Notes under the pieces: generated by a model
Told to the model about the DNA's origin: nothing
The model's database searches: none
Seen by the model: the letters and a program-made list of their open reading frames with translations, nothing else
Program-made: the position numbers and the translations under genes
From: Bos javanicus
Lineage: Eukaryota > Chordata > Mammalia > Artiodactyla > Bovidae
Assembly (NCBI RefSeq): GCF_032452875.1
Contig: NC_083868.1
Coordinates: 31,352,537 to 31,416,536 of the forward strand
Reading direction: 5' to 3'
DNA: 64,000 nucleotides
In this document: in pieces, positions 10,906 through 22,829 of the stretch
How the letters are laid out: each line of letters opens with the position of its first letter
Numbering within the stretch: the stretch's first letter is position 1

Positions 10906-13844
10906 GCATAAAAATACAAAAAGCTGAACTTCATAATTAATGTCATTGGAATTGAATTGTTTATCTTGGACTTAGTTATGCATTGTACAGTTTTGATCAG
11001 GTGTGGATAATTATAACTTGGCTAATAATTATATTAATATATTTTAATATTTTAATTATTCTTAGGACTGATTCTACTATTCAGTCATTTGACTTTATAA
11101 ACCATCATTCTATTAAAATGAGGGTGTGTAATCTAATTATGTTCTATTAAAGAGACAAATTTCACATTTCTTTTATCAGTATCATCAAAATTATCCATGT
11201 AAACACACACACATATGGGAATGTTTGTGCGATTGGAAAATTTATATGAAATATATGAATGGCCTTTCTTAGTTCTATAAAGAGTACAGTTTAAAAAGAA
11301 AATGATTTTTATTGCCTGCTAAGTATTTTATCCATGCTAAGGAATTAATGCCTTATAATTTGATCACTGTATCCATTAACTAACTTTTTTCTAATTTACT
11401 GAAATCTCAAATCCATTGAAGAGAAAATACAAAATTTCTTTTTTGTAGTTAAATGTAACCATTTATGTGTCGAGCTTTTAAATTTCTTGTAACCAATTTC
11501 TCTTTACAAATCATATTTTCTAATATTCCATATAATTCCCAATATTGGCCTTGCATTTCTTAAAATGCCTCTTTTGAATTCTGTGCTAGTCTATACTATT
11601 TTACTCCTTTTACTCTACTCCATATCAAAATGCTGAACTTTTGAGTTTTCCACACTGATGTACATAATATCTTTTTAAATTATGGTCATTTCATATAGAC
11701 TATTTTTCTCATAATTTTAACATATTTGACCATAAATAAAAAACTGGTGTGAATATAGTATGTATCATATAGGTAAGGATTAAATAAAGATATATTACTT
11801 TTTTTCTGATGTAGATGACTAATTAATTTTCTTACAAAATTATAATGGAATTCAACCATATTCTCATGTTGCAGTATGTGGTATTTTAATGTGTTTAAAA
11901 TTTGTTTTAACCTTTGAGTCATTCATATTGGAAGGCAAGAAGCAACTGCTAGCTAAATCAAGTATGTATTGCAAATAAGGATATTTCACATTGCAGTCAA
12001 GGAAACAGAGCTTTTATGATAATGCTTCAATTTGTATCAAAATTGATCCCCTTTCTAAAATGATTCCACTCAACTCACCCTACTCATTAACATGAAATAT
12101 ATGAAGGACATGTGCTTCTTAGGAAACCAATAATACTTCAGTCCCTAGAGAAAACTTCATCTGAATACCAAAATATGATGAGCTGGATTGCCTAAAAAAA
12201 TGGGGTACAGGTGGGGAGGCCTCATTTTAATTATTCAAAAGTAACTCTATCTAAAAGTTTGAAGTGGAATTTTTTATAATTTATTGAGGTCACCTTCATC
12301 TCTTACATATTAATTGAAATGATTTTTTGCATACTTGTCTCCAAGCATACAGAAGAACATTTGAAGGATCTTGTTAAGCACACTCTGGTACTTAACTATA
12401 ATTTCACAGTGTTCTGAAGAGTGCGCTAGTGAAATAATACAGTTAATAAAAATGTTACATCATAAAAGTTATAAAGATTTAAATCAAACAAAAATTATCA
12501 TATTCCACCCAATTGTTCTTTAATGGTAGCAGATAATTGAGACCTGCTCATTGTAAAGTTAAAAGTATCATTTCCTTAAGGAATAATAGTCTGGAATGGG
12601 TTCAGAGAAAGATTAGGTAAGCAATGCACTTCGTACTTTGTCTTCATAAATCAATAAAACCATTAAAACTCAAGTGCATTAAAACATGCTATCAAGAGTG
12701 GGCTATCAAATAATGATAAGGTTGCCAATGATAAAGTTCCAATTTGTTATAAAAACAAAGAGATACCCACTTTTCTATGTAAACCTCTTTCATCTCCTTT
12801 TATCTTACTATCTGATAGACTGCACAGTAAGCAGAATCTCCATCCCCCTGGGCAATATACCACTGAAAAACAAAATAGCTATTTTAACTGCAGCAACAAA
12901 ATGGTCCCAAATATTCATTTTGCCAGTATACAAAAGTAGTTTACATTCAAAATTATACAATAAAAAATAGTATCTTCTCTGACATATGAAAATCTGCTTT
13001 TTATGCAAAATGTATGCTGATGTTTTAGGCCATCCAAAGCCCAAAAGGTCACAGATTGGCTCTGAGGCCAAGATGCCCAGAGAAGTTTACACCATCCTAA
13101 AGAAGAATGCCTACTGAAAACAGATTTGTGGTTGGAAATCATAAAATCAACTTGAAAATATCATATTAATATAAATGAGAGTATTTTTTATAGTTTACAG
13201 TTATCACTTTGCTTATATAATATTTAAAGTAATTATTTTCCATGCAAATTTTTCTTAATAATGATATAAAAAATATTAAAGAAAACACAGTAGTTAGGAG
13301 ATAGATGCTTCATTTTTTATCTGTCACCTTTAATTAACTATAATTAAATAACATGTTTAATTTTACTAATTCTTGAATATATGTGTTGAAAATGATTTAA
13401 AATTCAAGGTAATATTAAGTTTTATAATAAGAAACACTGAAATATTTTAATAGGAAATTAGATATATACAATTATAGATATGATTAATGCAACTGTGAAC
13501 AAAGGTGTCATTTTTGTTTATAACCTATTGCTAGTAAGACCAGATCTCTTCTACTTAGGTATGCAGAGTAGCTACTTCTCTTTGATTTGACCTTATAAAA
13601 TCTACTTGATACATTATTTACTATTAAAATATGAAGGAAACTTAGAAAAACATTCATTTCATTACCATATATTATATTGATTATTAATACAGTTAACACC
13701 TAAAACCAACACCAATCTCTGTTTTTCAGCACTGTGTATTATTATAAATGCTGATAATTTATACTGATAAAACACACTCTGTTATTTTTATTAATTTACT
13801 CATTCTGAATGAGGGTTGTGACTAGTCAATATTAGAATTAAGTA
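10906..13844. other. About 2.9 kb without recognised elements
   Basis: Strongly AT-rich. The longest frame (94 codons, 12686-12970) has no recognisable domain. No ruminant SINE or BovB lies here, which is unusual for this window. Confidence 0.5.
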
Positions 13845-13847
13845 TAC

Positions 13848-14120
13848 AGCATTGATGCTGAAGCTGAAACTCCAGTACTCTGGCCACCTGATGTGAAGAG
13901 CTGACTCATTTGAAAAGACCCTGTTGCTGGGAAAGATTGAAGGTGGGAGGAGAAGGGGACAACAGAGGATGAGATGGTTGGATGACATCACTGACTCAAT
14001 GGACATAAGTTTGAGTAAACTCTGGGAGCTGGTGATGGACAGGGAGGCCTGGCGTGCTGCAGTCCATGGTGTCGCAAAGATTCAGACACGACTGAGTGAC
14101 TGAACTGAACTGAACTGATA
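13848..14120 (+). mobile_element. BovB 3' terminal fragment
   Basis: Sense BovB terminal region: 'gatgctgaagctgaaactcc', 'ggccacctgatgtgaagagc', then 'gactgagtgactgaactgaa' and a short 'ctgaa' microsatellite tail. It is 5'-truncated to about 270 bases. Antisense open frames across it are incidental. Confidence 0.92.
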
Positions 14121-14645
14121 CCCCAATAATTTAGCAATGACACAGCAGAATGTTCAGAAGTTTCTTTTATTCTTCTTCAAGTACTTTGGACTTCAAAAAT
14201 ACTTTGTAAAGAGAGCACAAAGGCTCTATAAAATTATATTACATTGTAGTAACATCATAAATAAGGATTAAGGTAAATTGTTTAATTATAGGCATTTTTT
14301 CTTTCTTGAAAATTTTTTAGAGTGTAAACCATTTTGAGTACCAGCACACAACAAATAAGAAAATAAGTTTACATTTGTCCTCTATATTTTAATAGATAGT
14401 AAAGAACAGGAAAAAGATTTTGTGGGATCAGAAATAGCTAAGTCCTATTTCTAGGTCAACCATTTATCAAACTGTGATCCTCTGCAATTTGCACAACATT
14501 TTAGAATAACACATTATGCAATTTAAAAAAACAATTCCTAACTTTCAGGTTTATTGTGCTTAAACACAATAGATTACATATATAAAAATACTTAACACAT
14601 CTTATTTTGCCATTCTTCTCATTGACAGGTACATAGCGCTATATT
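14121..14645. other. Unrecognised DNA
   Basis: No feature seen. Confidence 0.5.
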
Positions 14646-14835
14646 TAAAATAGATAACCAACAAGGATGTGCTATATAGCACAGGGAACTCTGCTCAATA
14701 CTCTGTAATAACCTAAAGGTGAAAATAATTGGAAGAAGGATACATATATATGCATAACTGAATTACTTTGCTGTTCACTTGAAACTAAAACATGGGTAAT
14801 CAACTATATTTAATATAAAATAAAAATTTCAAAAG
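14646..14835 (+). mobile_element. L1 3' terminal fragment
   Basis: L1 3' untranslated end: 'tatatagcacagggaactct', 'aatactctgtaataaccta' and 'ttactttgctgttcacttga'. The tail is A-rich and degraded. Confidence 0.82.
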
Positions 14836-15655
14836 TAAAAAGGAATATCCAATTCCTAAATGGCTCATAATAAGAACTATAGTGATATTAAACAAAGTTC
14901 ACGTGACACTTAATTTCTATAACCTTTTAAAAGCTTCTAAGACTCTGAGTCTTTATGTCTTTATCATGAATATGACTATAAAAAGTTGTGTCCTAAAGTT
15001 TAAATGAGATACCAGTTGCAAATTAGGTAATCTTAAGACAGTTATAAATATCATAATAGTTTTTATTAGTTATCTGATTAAAAATGACCATTATCTTATT
15101 AGAATTGAAGATCAGAATGCTTCATACTGACACACCACTGAAGACTCCCATTTCTGATTTATCAAGAATTAGTACTGTAAGAGAAAGCAAACTGAAAATG
15201 GACACACCGTTAATACTCACTCAGACACTGCTCTAGTCATCAATACCTGTTGACTACTATTATATATTTAATGGTATCCTTAATATGCTTTTATTTTCCA
15301 TATATGATAGGAAAAATAAAAGCATGTTGAAAGATTGAATGAGAGATGCTATACTAAAATTACATTCCACATAAGAATTTCTTGTATTTTCTTGGACAAA
15401 GGAACATATAATATTTGAATGGATGTGTGCAAACTAACAATACCATGGACTGTATATCGTCACAGCAAAATATCATTTGATGATATTCTAAATAATAACA
15501 AAAAGGGGGTATAAATGGAACTGGGCTTATTATGCCTTCATTTATTAATAAGATTTAAAGATTCTTCTCAAATGGTTTCTATAAATATTTGAGGAAATTA
15601 TGCAATATTTGGTTGAAAGACGTATTACATTGTTTTCCTTTTAAAGTTCATTTTG
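14836..15655. other. Unrecognised DNA
   Basis: No feature seen. Confidence 0.5.
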
Positions 15656-15657
15656 TG

Positions 15658-15856
15658 AATGGGTTTTTCTGATAGCTCAGCTGGTAAAGAATTCGCTTGC
15701 AATGGTGGACACCTGGGTTTGATCCCTGGCTTGGGAAGATACCCTGGAGAAGGGAAAGGCTACCCACTCCAGTATTCTGGCCTGGAGAATTCCATAGACT
15801 GTATAGTGCATTGGGTCACAAAGAGTCAGACAAGACTGAGTGACTTTCACTTTCTG
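15658..15856 (+). mobile_element. Bov-tA SINE
   Basis: Head 'tctgatagctcagctggtaa', B-box region 'gggtttgatccctgg', and Bov-A tail 'agagtcagacaagactgagt'. It is moderately diverged. The 85-codon frame across it is SINE sequence. Confidence 0.92.
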
Positions 15857-17065
15857 AATAAATTTTTCAGTTTATTGGGTAAAGATGAAATACAATCAAA
15901 GAGGTCAACAATCTGAACCTGATGATTACTGAAGAAGTCATGGAGACACTTAAGCAAATACGATGCACACACATCATTATTTGAAATGTAAGAAATGCCA
16001 TTCAAGATAACAGGTTCCATATTCTGGGATGCTTTTTCTACACTAAGCACCAAATAAGTGCTATGAATGCATCACTTATGATGGATAAAAAAAAGTATTT
16101 TAACAAGTCATATAATGGCACTCAACCCAAGAATCCAAATACAATTAAATAACATAAGAGATTTTATATTTTTCCACAAAGAAATTCTTATAATAAATAT
16201 TTAACCAGTTGCTATCAAAGACCATCTATGGATCATGCTTACATGAGCTAATGCCTATAATATATTTTAAAATTCTAAAATCACATTGCTGTTCTTTCTA
16301 TAATATTTTATACAGGATTAGCAACAAGGCACCAGCCTACACTACGAAATAGTTTGGCAGATACATAGCTTTATCACCATTCCAAAAAGGCAAAGCTTCT
16401 AAAAGGAAAGGACTTAAAAAATGCTAGAAGTTCTTCCATCTACTATTTATAAGGTAGGTTTTGGTAAAAACAGTAATTTAGATGATAAAAGGTAACATGT
16501 AGAAGGGTTTATGAGGTAAACATGCTTCATTATCAAGCAAAGTAGAAAACAGATATTCTAGTGCTTTATATTTGGAGAAAAATAAAAACTCAATAATAAT
16601 TTCTATATTCTAAATACTCTGTTAAATGAATTGTTCAAGGCCTTCAGATTATGTTCAACTATTGTATACAATGGATAAGGAAGCATTTATACTTTTATTG
16701 GCTTTTCTCATTTGACAATTTATGTCTAACTGTCTTCTGCTTTCCGTTTTTATTGACACCATTAATATTTTATAACTAACAACTCAAGGGCATTATGGGT
16801 TAGATCAGAAAAAAATGGCTGAGAAGTTACCTATCAAAAGCATGCATATAACTATAGCAAAAACTATGAATACTTTTGGTTATGCACATTGAGGTAGTAG
16901 TGACTAGCATTAAGGATTTGTAGTAAAATTTAAAAGATATGGTTGCTATCAAAGTCCAAACAGTTTTTGCCATACCTGCTTTTGCCATATATGCCTTTAT
17001 CCACATAAATTTTGTCCAAGCTATCATTAATACAGAATCACAATGATTTATAGTTGTGTCCTTTA
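15857..17065. other. Unrecognised DNA
   Basis: No recognised gene or repeat. Short antisense frames of 66-68 codons have no family resemblance. Confidence 0.5.
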
Positions 17066-17079
17066 TTGTTGTTTTAGTA

Positions 17080-17295
17080 TGTTGTTGTTTTAGTCACTAA
17101 GACATGTCCAACTCTTTTGCAATCCCATGAACCAGAGCCCACCAGGCTCCTCTGTCTACAGGATTTCCCAGGCAACAGAATACTGGAGTGGGTTGCCATT
17201 TCCATCTGCAGGGGATCTTCCCAATCTGGGGATCGAACCTGCATCTCCTGCTTGGCTGGTGGATTCTTTACCACTGAGCCACCTGGGAAGACCTT
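17080..17295 (-). mobile_element. Bov-tA SINE with intact B box
   Basis: Antisense full-length copy. On the minus strand the head reads through 'ggtggctcagtggtaaagaa', then a pol III B box GGTTCGATCCC at about 17230-17240, then the Bov-A body. The tRNA-like head is unusually well kept. Flanking duplication is not clear. Confidence 0.92.
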
Positions 17296-17321
17296 AAGAC
17301 AATATAATTCCACTCAATTTT

Positions 17322-17466
17322 ATGTGGCAGCCTAGATGGGAAGAGGGGTTTGGGGGAGAATGCATGCATGTATATGTATGGCTGAGTACCTTTCCTGTCC
17401 ACCTGAAACTATCATAATATTATTAAATAGGCTATACTGATACAAAATCAGTTTAATTTAAAAATT
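17322..17466 (+). mobile_element. L1 3' terminal fragment
   Basis: 'atgtatatgtatggctgagt', 'cctgtccacctgaaactatc' and 'ctatactgatacaaaatcag' match the L1 3' end just before the poly(A). It lies directly next to the Bov-tA. Confidence 0.8.
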
Positions 17467-17510
17467 TACACACAAAAATTTCCAAATGGCATTTTTAAAA
17501 ACTTTAAAGA

Positions 17511-17808
17511 TCAATCCCAAAGGAAATTAACCCTGAATATTCATTGGAAGGACTGATGCTGAAGCTCCAACACTTTGGCCACCTGATGTGAAGAGCCAGC
17601 TAATTGGAAAAGACCCTGAATCTGAGAAAGACTGAGAACAGGAGGAGAAGGGGGTGACAGAGGATGAGATGGTTGGATGGCATCATCTACTCAATGGGCA
17701 CATGAATTTGAGCAAACTCTGGGAGACAGTGAAGGACGGGTAAGCCTGGAGTGCTGCAGTTCATGAGGTCACAAAGAGCTGGACACGACTGAGCAACTGA
17801 ACAACAAC
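17511..17808 (+). mobile_element. BovB 3' terminal fragment
   Basis: 'ggaaattaaccctgaatatt', 'cattggaaggactgatgctg', 'gatgagatggttggatggca', ending 'gacacgactgagcaactgaa' and an 'acaac' tail. Sense strand, 5'-truncated. Confidence 0.92.
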
Positions 17809-17908
17809 ATATTCACGCATTTCTTGACTACAGATGTTTATTTTTTTATAATTACTTTCTGAGTCATCTTTTTTATTGCAATGTCTTATTTATGTAAATG
17901 TCATACCA

Positions 17909-17924
17909 TATATATATATATATT
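17909..17924. repeat. (TA)n microsatellite
   Basis: An uninterrupted run of alternating T and A, about 16 bases. Confidence 0.9.
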
Positions 17925-17925
17925 T

Positions 17926-18035
17926 AAATTTTTGCAATGTCATGTTGGTTTCTGCCATACAATAATGCAAATCAGTCATAATTAAACATACATCCCCTCC
18001 CTCTGTAGCCTCCCTTCCCTCCCCCATACCTTATA
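17926..18035 (-). mobile_element. L1 3' terminal fragment, antisense
   Basis: 'tgcaatgtcatgttggtttc', 'tgccatacaataatgcaaat' and the pyrimidine-rich 'cctcccttccctccccca' are the reverse complement of the L1 3' end, including its purine-rich tract. Confidence 0.72.
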
Positions 18036-18414
18036 CATTTGAATATAAGGAAAAGAATGATGATGTACCTCACAATAAAAGATTCTTGCAAAGTAAAATT
18101 TTCTTGCTCTTACACAATTGGAATTGTTTATATTTTTGTCTGGTTATCTTTTTATTTAACAATTATCATTGATCTCTTACAAACAAGACATTTCAGATAA
18201 CAGAGAAAATGCTTTTAAAATAAAATGGAAAATGTTTTTCCTTCAGTCATACAGACATTAAAAACATGTTTTGTACAATTAAAACTTCTATATGTTTGAA
18301 ACACAGTTGTGAGCAAATAAAAAGCTGTCTTACTTAGCTGCAGTTTTTGTGAAGGAAGAATACTGTTAAAGACAACAGGTCCAGGATGAAATTGCTTATA
18401 CAAAGTCCCAGGTC

Positions 18415-18695
18415 ATCAAACCAAAAATGAACTTAGTTACAGTTTTGGCTCTCCCAGAAATGGAATCTTAGCCAACCAATCAGGAATCACATGATTATCA
18501 TTAGGCATTCTGCCAGATAACCACCCTCCAACCCAGCCATCACCTATAAAGACATTTTTCAATAATAAATCTGCTTCATGCTAGTATAACACCCTTACTC
18601 TCGTTCCCTTCTGCATATAATCTTTGTAGATCCTTTTTATCTGCTACAGTAGGTGTTGCCTGATTCATGAATGACTGACCAAAGCCAATAAGATC
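18415..18695 (+). mobile_element. LTR-like block, candidate old solo LTR
   Basis: A CCAAT box in 'accaatcagg' (about 18475), a TATA-like 'ctataaag' (about 18543) and polyadenylation-like 'caataataaa' (about 18561) occur in promoter order, followed by a CT-rich stretch. This is the usual layout of a mammalian ERV LTR. I could not name the family, define the ends or find a target duplication, so unique sequence remains possible. Confidence 0.35.
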
Positions 18696-18839
18696 TTAAA
18701 AATTGACTCAGTAGAATTTTTTTCTTTGACAACAATTCTAAATATTAGCATTTTAGATGATAATATGTTTGGCATATTTTTAAAAACATAGTATTTTAAA
18801 GAATATAATCAGAAAAGTGCTCAAATATAAGCTAACACT

Positions 18840-20240
18840 TGATAAAATGCCTGAAAGATGAGAAATGGAACTACATGGGTATCAGAGGGAAGGATGTCCT
18901 AAGCTCAGAAATACCAACGATAAAGTACTCAAGTTTTATTTGCCACACTAGAGGAATACAGAGGACATGTGTGCATCTGAATTGACTGAGCAAAGGGAGA
19001 ATAGGAAATTAATTGAGATATTTGAAAGGGAGGCCAGAGTATTTGAAAATCTTATCTGAGAAATTTTAATTCCAATTTGAAGAAACTAGGAAGCTATTTG
19101 AGGAATATGATTAGAAGACAGACTCTGAAAAGGATCTCCTTAGCTGCTATGTTTCAGAGAAGGCAATGGCACCCCACTCCAGCACTCTTGCCTGGAGAAT
19201 CCCATGGATGGAGGAGCCTGGTAGACTGCAGTCCATGGGGTCGCTAAGAGTCGGACACAACTGGGCGACTTCACTTTCACTTTTCACTTTCATGCACTGG
19301 AGAAGGAAATGGCAACCCTCTCCAGTGTTCTTACCTGGAGAATCCCAGGGACGGGGAGCCTGGTGGGCTGCCATCTATGGGGTTGCACAGAGTCAGACAC
19401 GACTGAAGCAACTTAGCAACAGCAGCAGCAGCAGCAGCTGCTATGTTTGGAATGAACTGGGGAAGGGGAAAAAAGGCAGAAATATGGATAGCAGTTTCAG
19501 GTTATAGGACAATTTTGCCAAGAGTTAATGGTAGCTTGGACTAGTTTACTAAGACATATGTGCTGAAAAGTGTTGGATTCTGGTATGTTTTGAAGATAAA
19601 GTAAACAGGATTAGCAGAATTTGCTATGAGATATGATGGGAAAAAAATGTAAATACTCCAAGTTTTTTGATCTGAGCAACTGAAAAAGTGGAGCATGCAA
19701 ATAGCCAATTTTGGAGGGAAGATTTTGAGATTAAATGTGACTTAAGTTTGATGTATCTAACATAAATAAAAAAAAATACATTTAAATGTACTAATCTACA
19801 CAAGATTGGTCTTCCATAGATATTTAAATTAGGAAAAAATAATTTGACTGAATTTACATGACACATGCCATGAAACTAGAAGAGAAAATGTATAGAACTG
19901 GTCCAGATAGAGAACAGAAGAATTATGAGGCCTTAGCATTGAAGCAAATGAAATTTAAACTTTCAAGGGATAAGAAGGAAAAACTAAAGGAATTTAAAAG
20001 CAGCAGCTTGTAAGCCAGGAATAAAATCAGGACTGTGTAATATTATGAAACCAAAGAGGGAAGGAGTGCCTAAAAATAGATCGAGTAAAAGGTCTGAGTA
20101 TTGACCATTAGAATTAAGACAATGGGATTCATGTTCAACTTGATGAGCAGTTTGTGTAAAGCTGTATGGGGGAAAGATTTCTTTTGTGACTTAAATAAAG
20201 GGTTGGATCCTAAGGTTGAATACAAAGCGAGACAGTCCTC
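18840..20240 (+). repeat. Long ancient interspersed repeat (family not named), split by BOV-A2
   Basis: Scattered blocks match a long mammalian-wide repeat that I recognise by pattern but cannot name with certainty: 'taatggtagcttggactagt', 'gaagataaagtaaacaggat', 'tttttgatctgagcaactga' and 'gtattgaccattagaattaa'. They keep the expected order over more than 1 kb, with a BOV-A2 inserted in the middle. Divergence is high and no coding frame is present. Confidence 0.5.
19142..19448 (+). mobile_element. BOV-A2 SINE with perfect 13-bp target duplication
   Basis: A complete dimer (19155-19435) with an (AGC)n tail. The flanks 'agctgctatgttt' at 19142-19154 and 19436-19448 are identical. The insertion interrupts the ancient repeat described around it. 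Confidence 0.97.
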
Positions 20241-20810
20241 TCTCATCACTTTTGTTCAACAGTGGACTAGAGATCCTAGCCAGTACTTTGTTAACCGAAA
20301 AGGAATAATAAATGAATAAAAATAAAACTGCTTAAGATGGAAAGATTATCTGCATATGAAATCCAAAAAACTTAAAGTGTCTTAAATAGTTAGGAGAATT
20401 AAAGTTCTATCAAGGTCCTTAGGAAAATAAAGAAATAGGATTATCAAGGACCCAGCAGTTATTGGTAGTAATGGATTTAAAGATGAGTTAATCTAGTGTT
20501 TTGGTTTTTTTTTTTAGACATGTACTTCAGAAGGAGAAAGAGAATTGAACACATGAATAGGCTAACAACAACAACAAATAAAACAATACAAATTCAGTTA
20601 GAATCAATAGATTTTCAGACATAATAAGTTCTAAAAAAATTGCAATCAAGTTGTTTGTGGGAGAGAAATAGAAAGGCTGTTCCTTTGAAAGTGGGATGCT
20701 TAAAACTGAGACTAGCATGTAGGTACAATTCTTGGTAATGACAAAAATCACTGGTGACACAGTATAGAAGAAAAGATCCCTGAAAAATCCAAGGACTGAG
20801 AAGCATTGAG
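20241..20810. other. Unrecognised DNA
   Basis: No recognised gene or repeat apart from a T-rich run near 20508-20516. Confidence 0.5.
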
Positions 20811-21019
20811 ATAGAAGTGAGTGAAGTCGCTCAGTAGTGTCCGACTCTTTGCAACCCCATGGACTGTAGCCTACCAGGCTCCTCCATACATGGGATTTTC
20901 CAGGCAAGAGTACTGGAGTGGGTTGCCATTTCCTTCTCCAAGGGGTCTTCCCAACCCAGGGATCGAACCCAGGTCTCCCACATTTCAGGTAGATGCTTTA
21001 CTGCCTGAGCCATAGAGGT
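20811..21019 (-). mobile_element. Bov-tA SINE with intact B box
   Basis: Antisense copy, 20819-21011. On the minus strand the B box GGTTCGATCCC is intact. Flanks 'atagaagt' (20811-20818) and 'atagaggt' (21012-21019) form a probable 8-bp target duplication with one change. Confidence 0.93.
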
Positions 21020-21495
21020 ATATAAAGATAAATATTTAAATTATCAAATATTATCACAGGAATATTTTAATTAATATGTTGAGTAACTATAATATCTGCA
21101 GTTGATTATAAAAAGGAGGAAAAATGACAGGGTATAATTTGCTTTTCAAAAGACTAAAATATAGGTGCTTATAGGGAAAAAAAAAAAAAGTGAGAATAGA
21201 ACCAGAGAGAATGTGTTGATATTGAGTGGAAGTACTATTATTTTGCCCGCCCTGATCTCCTTAGTGACCTCAAGAGAATGGTGGGATTCATATACAGGTT
21301 AAGAAGCAACTGTATAAATGGAATCATTAATTTGCAGAGAAACATTACATTAAAGTGTTTCAGATATTTTAATAAGCTAGGACTGCACTTTCTTAATATA
21401 CTGTATTTAAATTCTACATTCTTGAAAGACAAGAATATTGTAGAGCAAAATTCTTTATTTTTATGAGAATGTTGTTAACTATGGTGTTTTTTGCC
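21020..21495. other. Unrecognised DNA
   Basis: No feature seen except an A run at about 21178-21189. Confidence 0.5.
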
Positions 21496-21583
21496 AAGGT
21501 CTGCTGCTGCTAAGTCGCTTCAGTTGTGTCTGATTCTGTTCAACCCCACAGACAGCAGCCCACCAGGCTCCCCCGTCCCTGGG

Positions 21584-22254
21584 TGTCAGGAAGCACTTAA
21601 CTGGAGGCTTCCTGTGTGCTGTTTTGGATCTGTCAGGAATTCTCTGTTCCTTATTAATTCCTGAATATTCAGGAATTAAGAGGAGAGGCAAGCCTCTCCC
21701 AGGGGCTGAGGAATCCAGGCATTTCCTTCATTAGTGTTTCTATATGGTGATAAGTACCCTCTTCCTTCTTGTGAACCATACGGTAAAAGTGATTGTTTAC
21801 AAATCTCTCTCTTTAATATGGATTGCCTATGTTTTGTAAGTCTGGAATTTTAACCTTTATCTTTGCTGAGAATAACTACTTTGTAAGATGGTATATATGC
21901 CCACACCATGTTGATTAAAACACCTTTGCTCCATCAGAGCTCTGATCCCCATGTCTTTCTTTCTTTCTCTCTCTTTCTCTCTCTCCCCCTCTCTTTTTCA
22001 GGCTGATCCCCTGGAGCGCAGAGGCCCTCTAAGTTCACTTGCCTGCCCAGGCTTCTAAGACCCTCTCAAGAAGGCGCTCTGTGTCTTCTCCCCATCAAGA
22101 GGGCACCTGAGGCCTCCGTGAACAGAGCAAGTCCCGTGTCAGGGGCTTTACTGGCTTTCTGTGTAAACCAAGGAATATCAGCCTCTTTCTCTCCTTTACT
22201 TTCTTATAGTCAACTCCAGACCACCAAGTTTTGGTCCATTAAAGGACCTCAACA
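21584..22254 (+). mobile_element. Solo LTR, ERV2 (class II, betaretrovirus-like) type
   Basis: A 671-bp block starting TGT and ending ACA lies inside a BOV-A2 and is flanked by a perfect 6-bp duplication, 'cctggg' (21578-21583, 22255-22260). Six bases is the duplication length typical of class II elements. Inside are a TATA-like 'ggtatatatg' (about 21890), an ATTAAA polyadenylation-type signal (about 21914) and a CT-rich stretch at 21954-22002. The sequence resembles ERV2 LTRs I know from cattle. No internal viral genes or second LTR remain, so it is a recombined solo LTR with no coding capacity. Confidence 0.88.
21954..22002. repeat. CT-rich (TTTC)n-like tract within the LTR
   Basis: Repeats of ttct/ctct over about 50 bases, in the downstream part of the LTR after the polyadenylation signal. 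Confidence 0.85.
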
Positions 22255-22636
22255 CCTGGGATTCTCCAGGCAAGAACACTGGAGGGGGTTGCCATTTCCT
22301 TCTCCAATGCATGAAAATGAAAAGTGAAAGTGAAGTCACTCAGTCGTGTCTGACTCTTAGCGACCCCATGGACTGCAGCCCACCAGCTACTCTGTCCATG
22401 GGATTTTCCAGGCAAGAGTGCTAAAAAATCTTGTTTAAACCTTATTCTTGTTTTGTCCCTTGATTTGCTTATATATATCTGAATAAATATGTTTCATATC
22501 CCTTAGTCATATATATGGAAACTAAATTTCTCTAGCTGAGGATAAAACAGTGTTCTGTTATTTAAAATATTTTATTTCTTAAAATTAAATCAAATAATAT
22601 ATATTTATATAATTTAATCTCTCATGTAAGTATATT

Positions 22637-22752
22637 TTGCTCAGTCATGTCCAACTCTTTGCAACCCCATGAACTGTAGCCCACCAGGCTCCTCTGTTCA
22701 TGGGGTTTTCCAGGTAAGAATACTGGAGTAGATTGCCATGCTCTTCTGCAGA
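22637..22752 (-). mobile_element. Bov-A fragment
   Basis: Antisense Bov-A body: 'gctcagtcatgtccaactct' to 'gattgccatgctcttctgca'. The tRNA-like head is absent. Confidence 0.88.
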
Positions 22753-22829
22753 TATTTTACCCAATATAAATATGGACATACTGATATACAATCACTTCTG
22801 TTCGATTTTGAGAATAGCATAGAAAATTA

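Larger units (their letters stand above)
21499..22424 (-). mobile_element. BOV-A2 SINE split by a solo LTR
   Basis: The antisense SINE starts 'tgctgctgctaagtcgcttc' and runs to 'cccgtccctggg' (21583). It then resumes at 'cctgggattctccaggcaag' (22255) and continues through the second unit to about 22424. The last 20 or so bases of the 5' end are missing. The break lies inside the first unit and is filled by the LTR. Confidence 0.95.

Noticed and set aside
11686..11922. 78-codon minus-strand frame in a repeat-poor stretch
   Set aside because: Low-complexity, AT-driven residues and no motif. Indistinguishable from chance.
17080..17295. tRNA-like segment with an intact B box
   Set aside because: It is the tRNA-derived head of a Bov-tA SINE. 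No cloverleaf with mature tRNA ends is present.
22118..22327. 69-codon frame near the solo LTR
   Set aside because: It starts in the LTR and ends in the flanking BOV-A2, so it is chimeric and not a viral gene.
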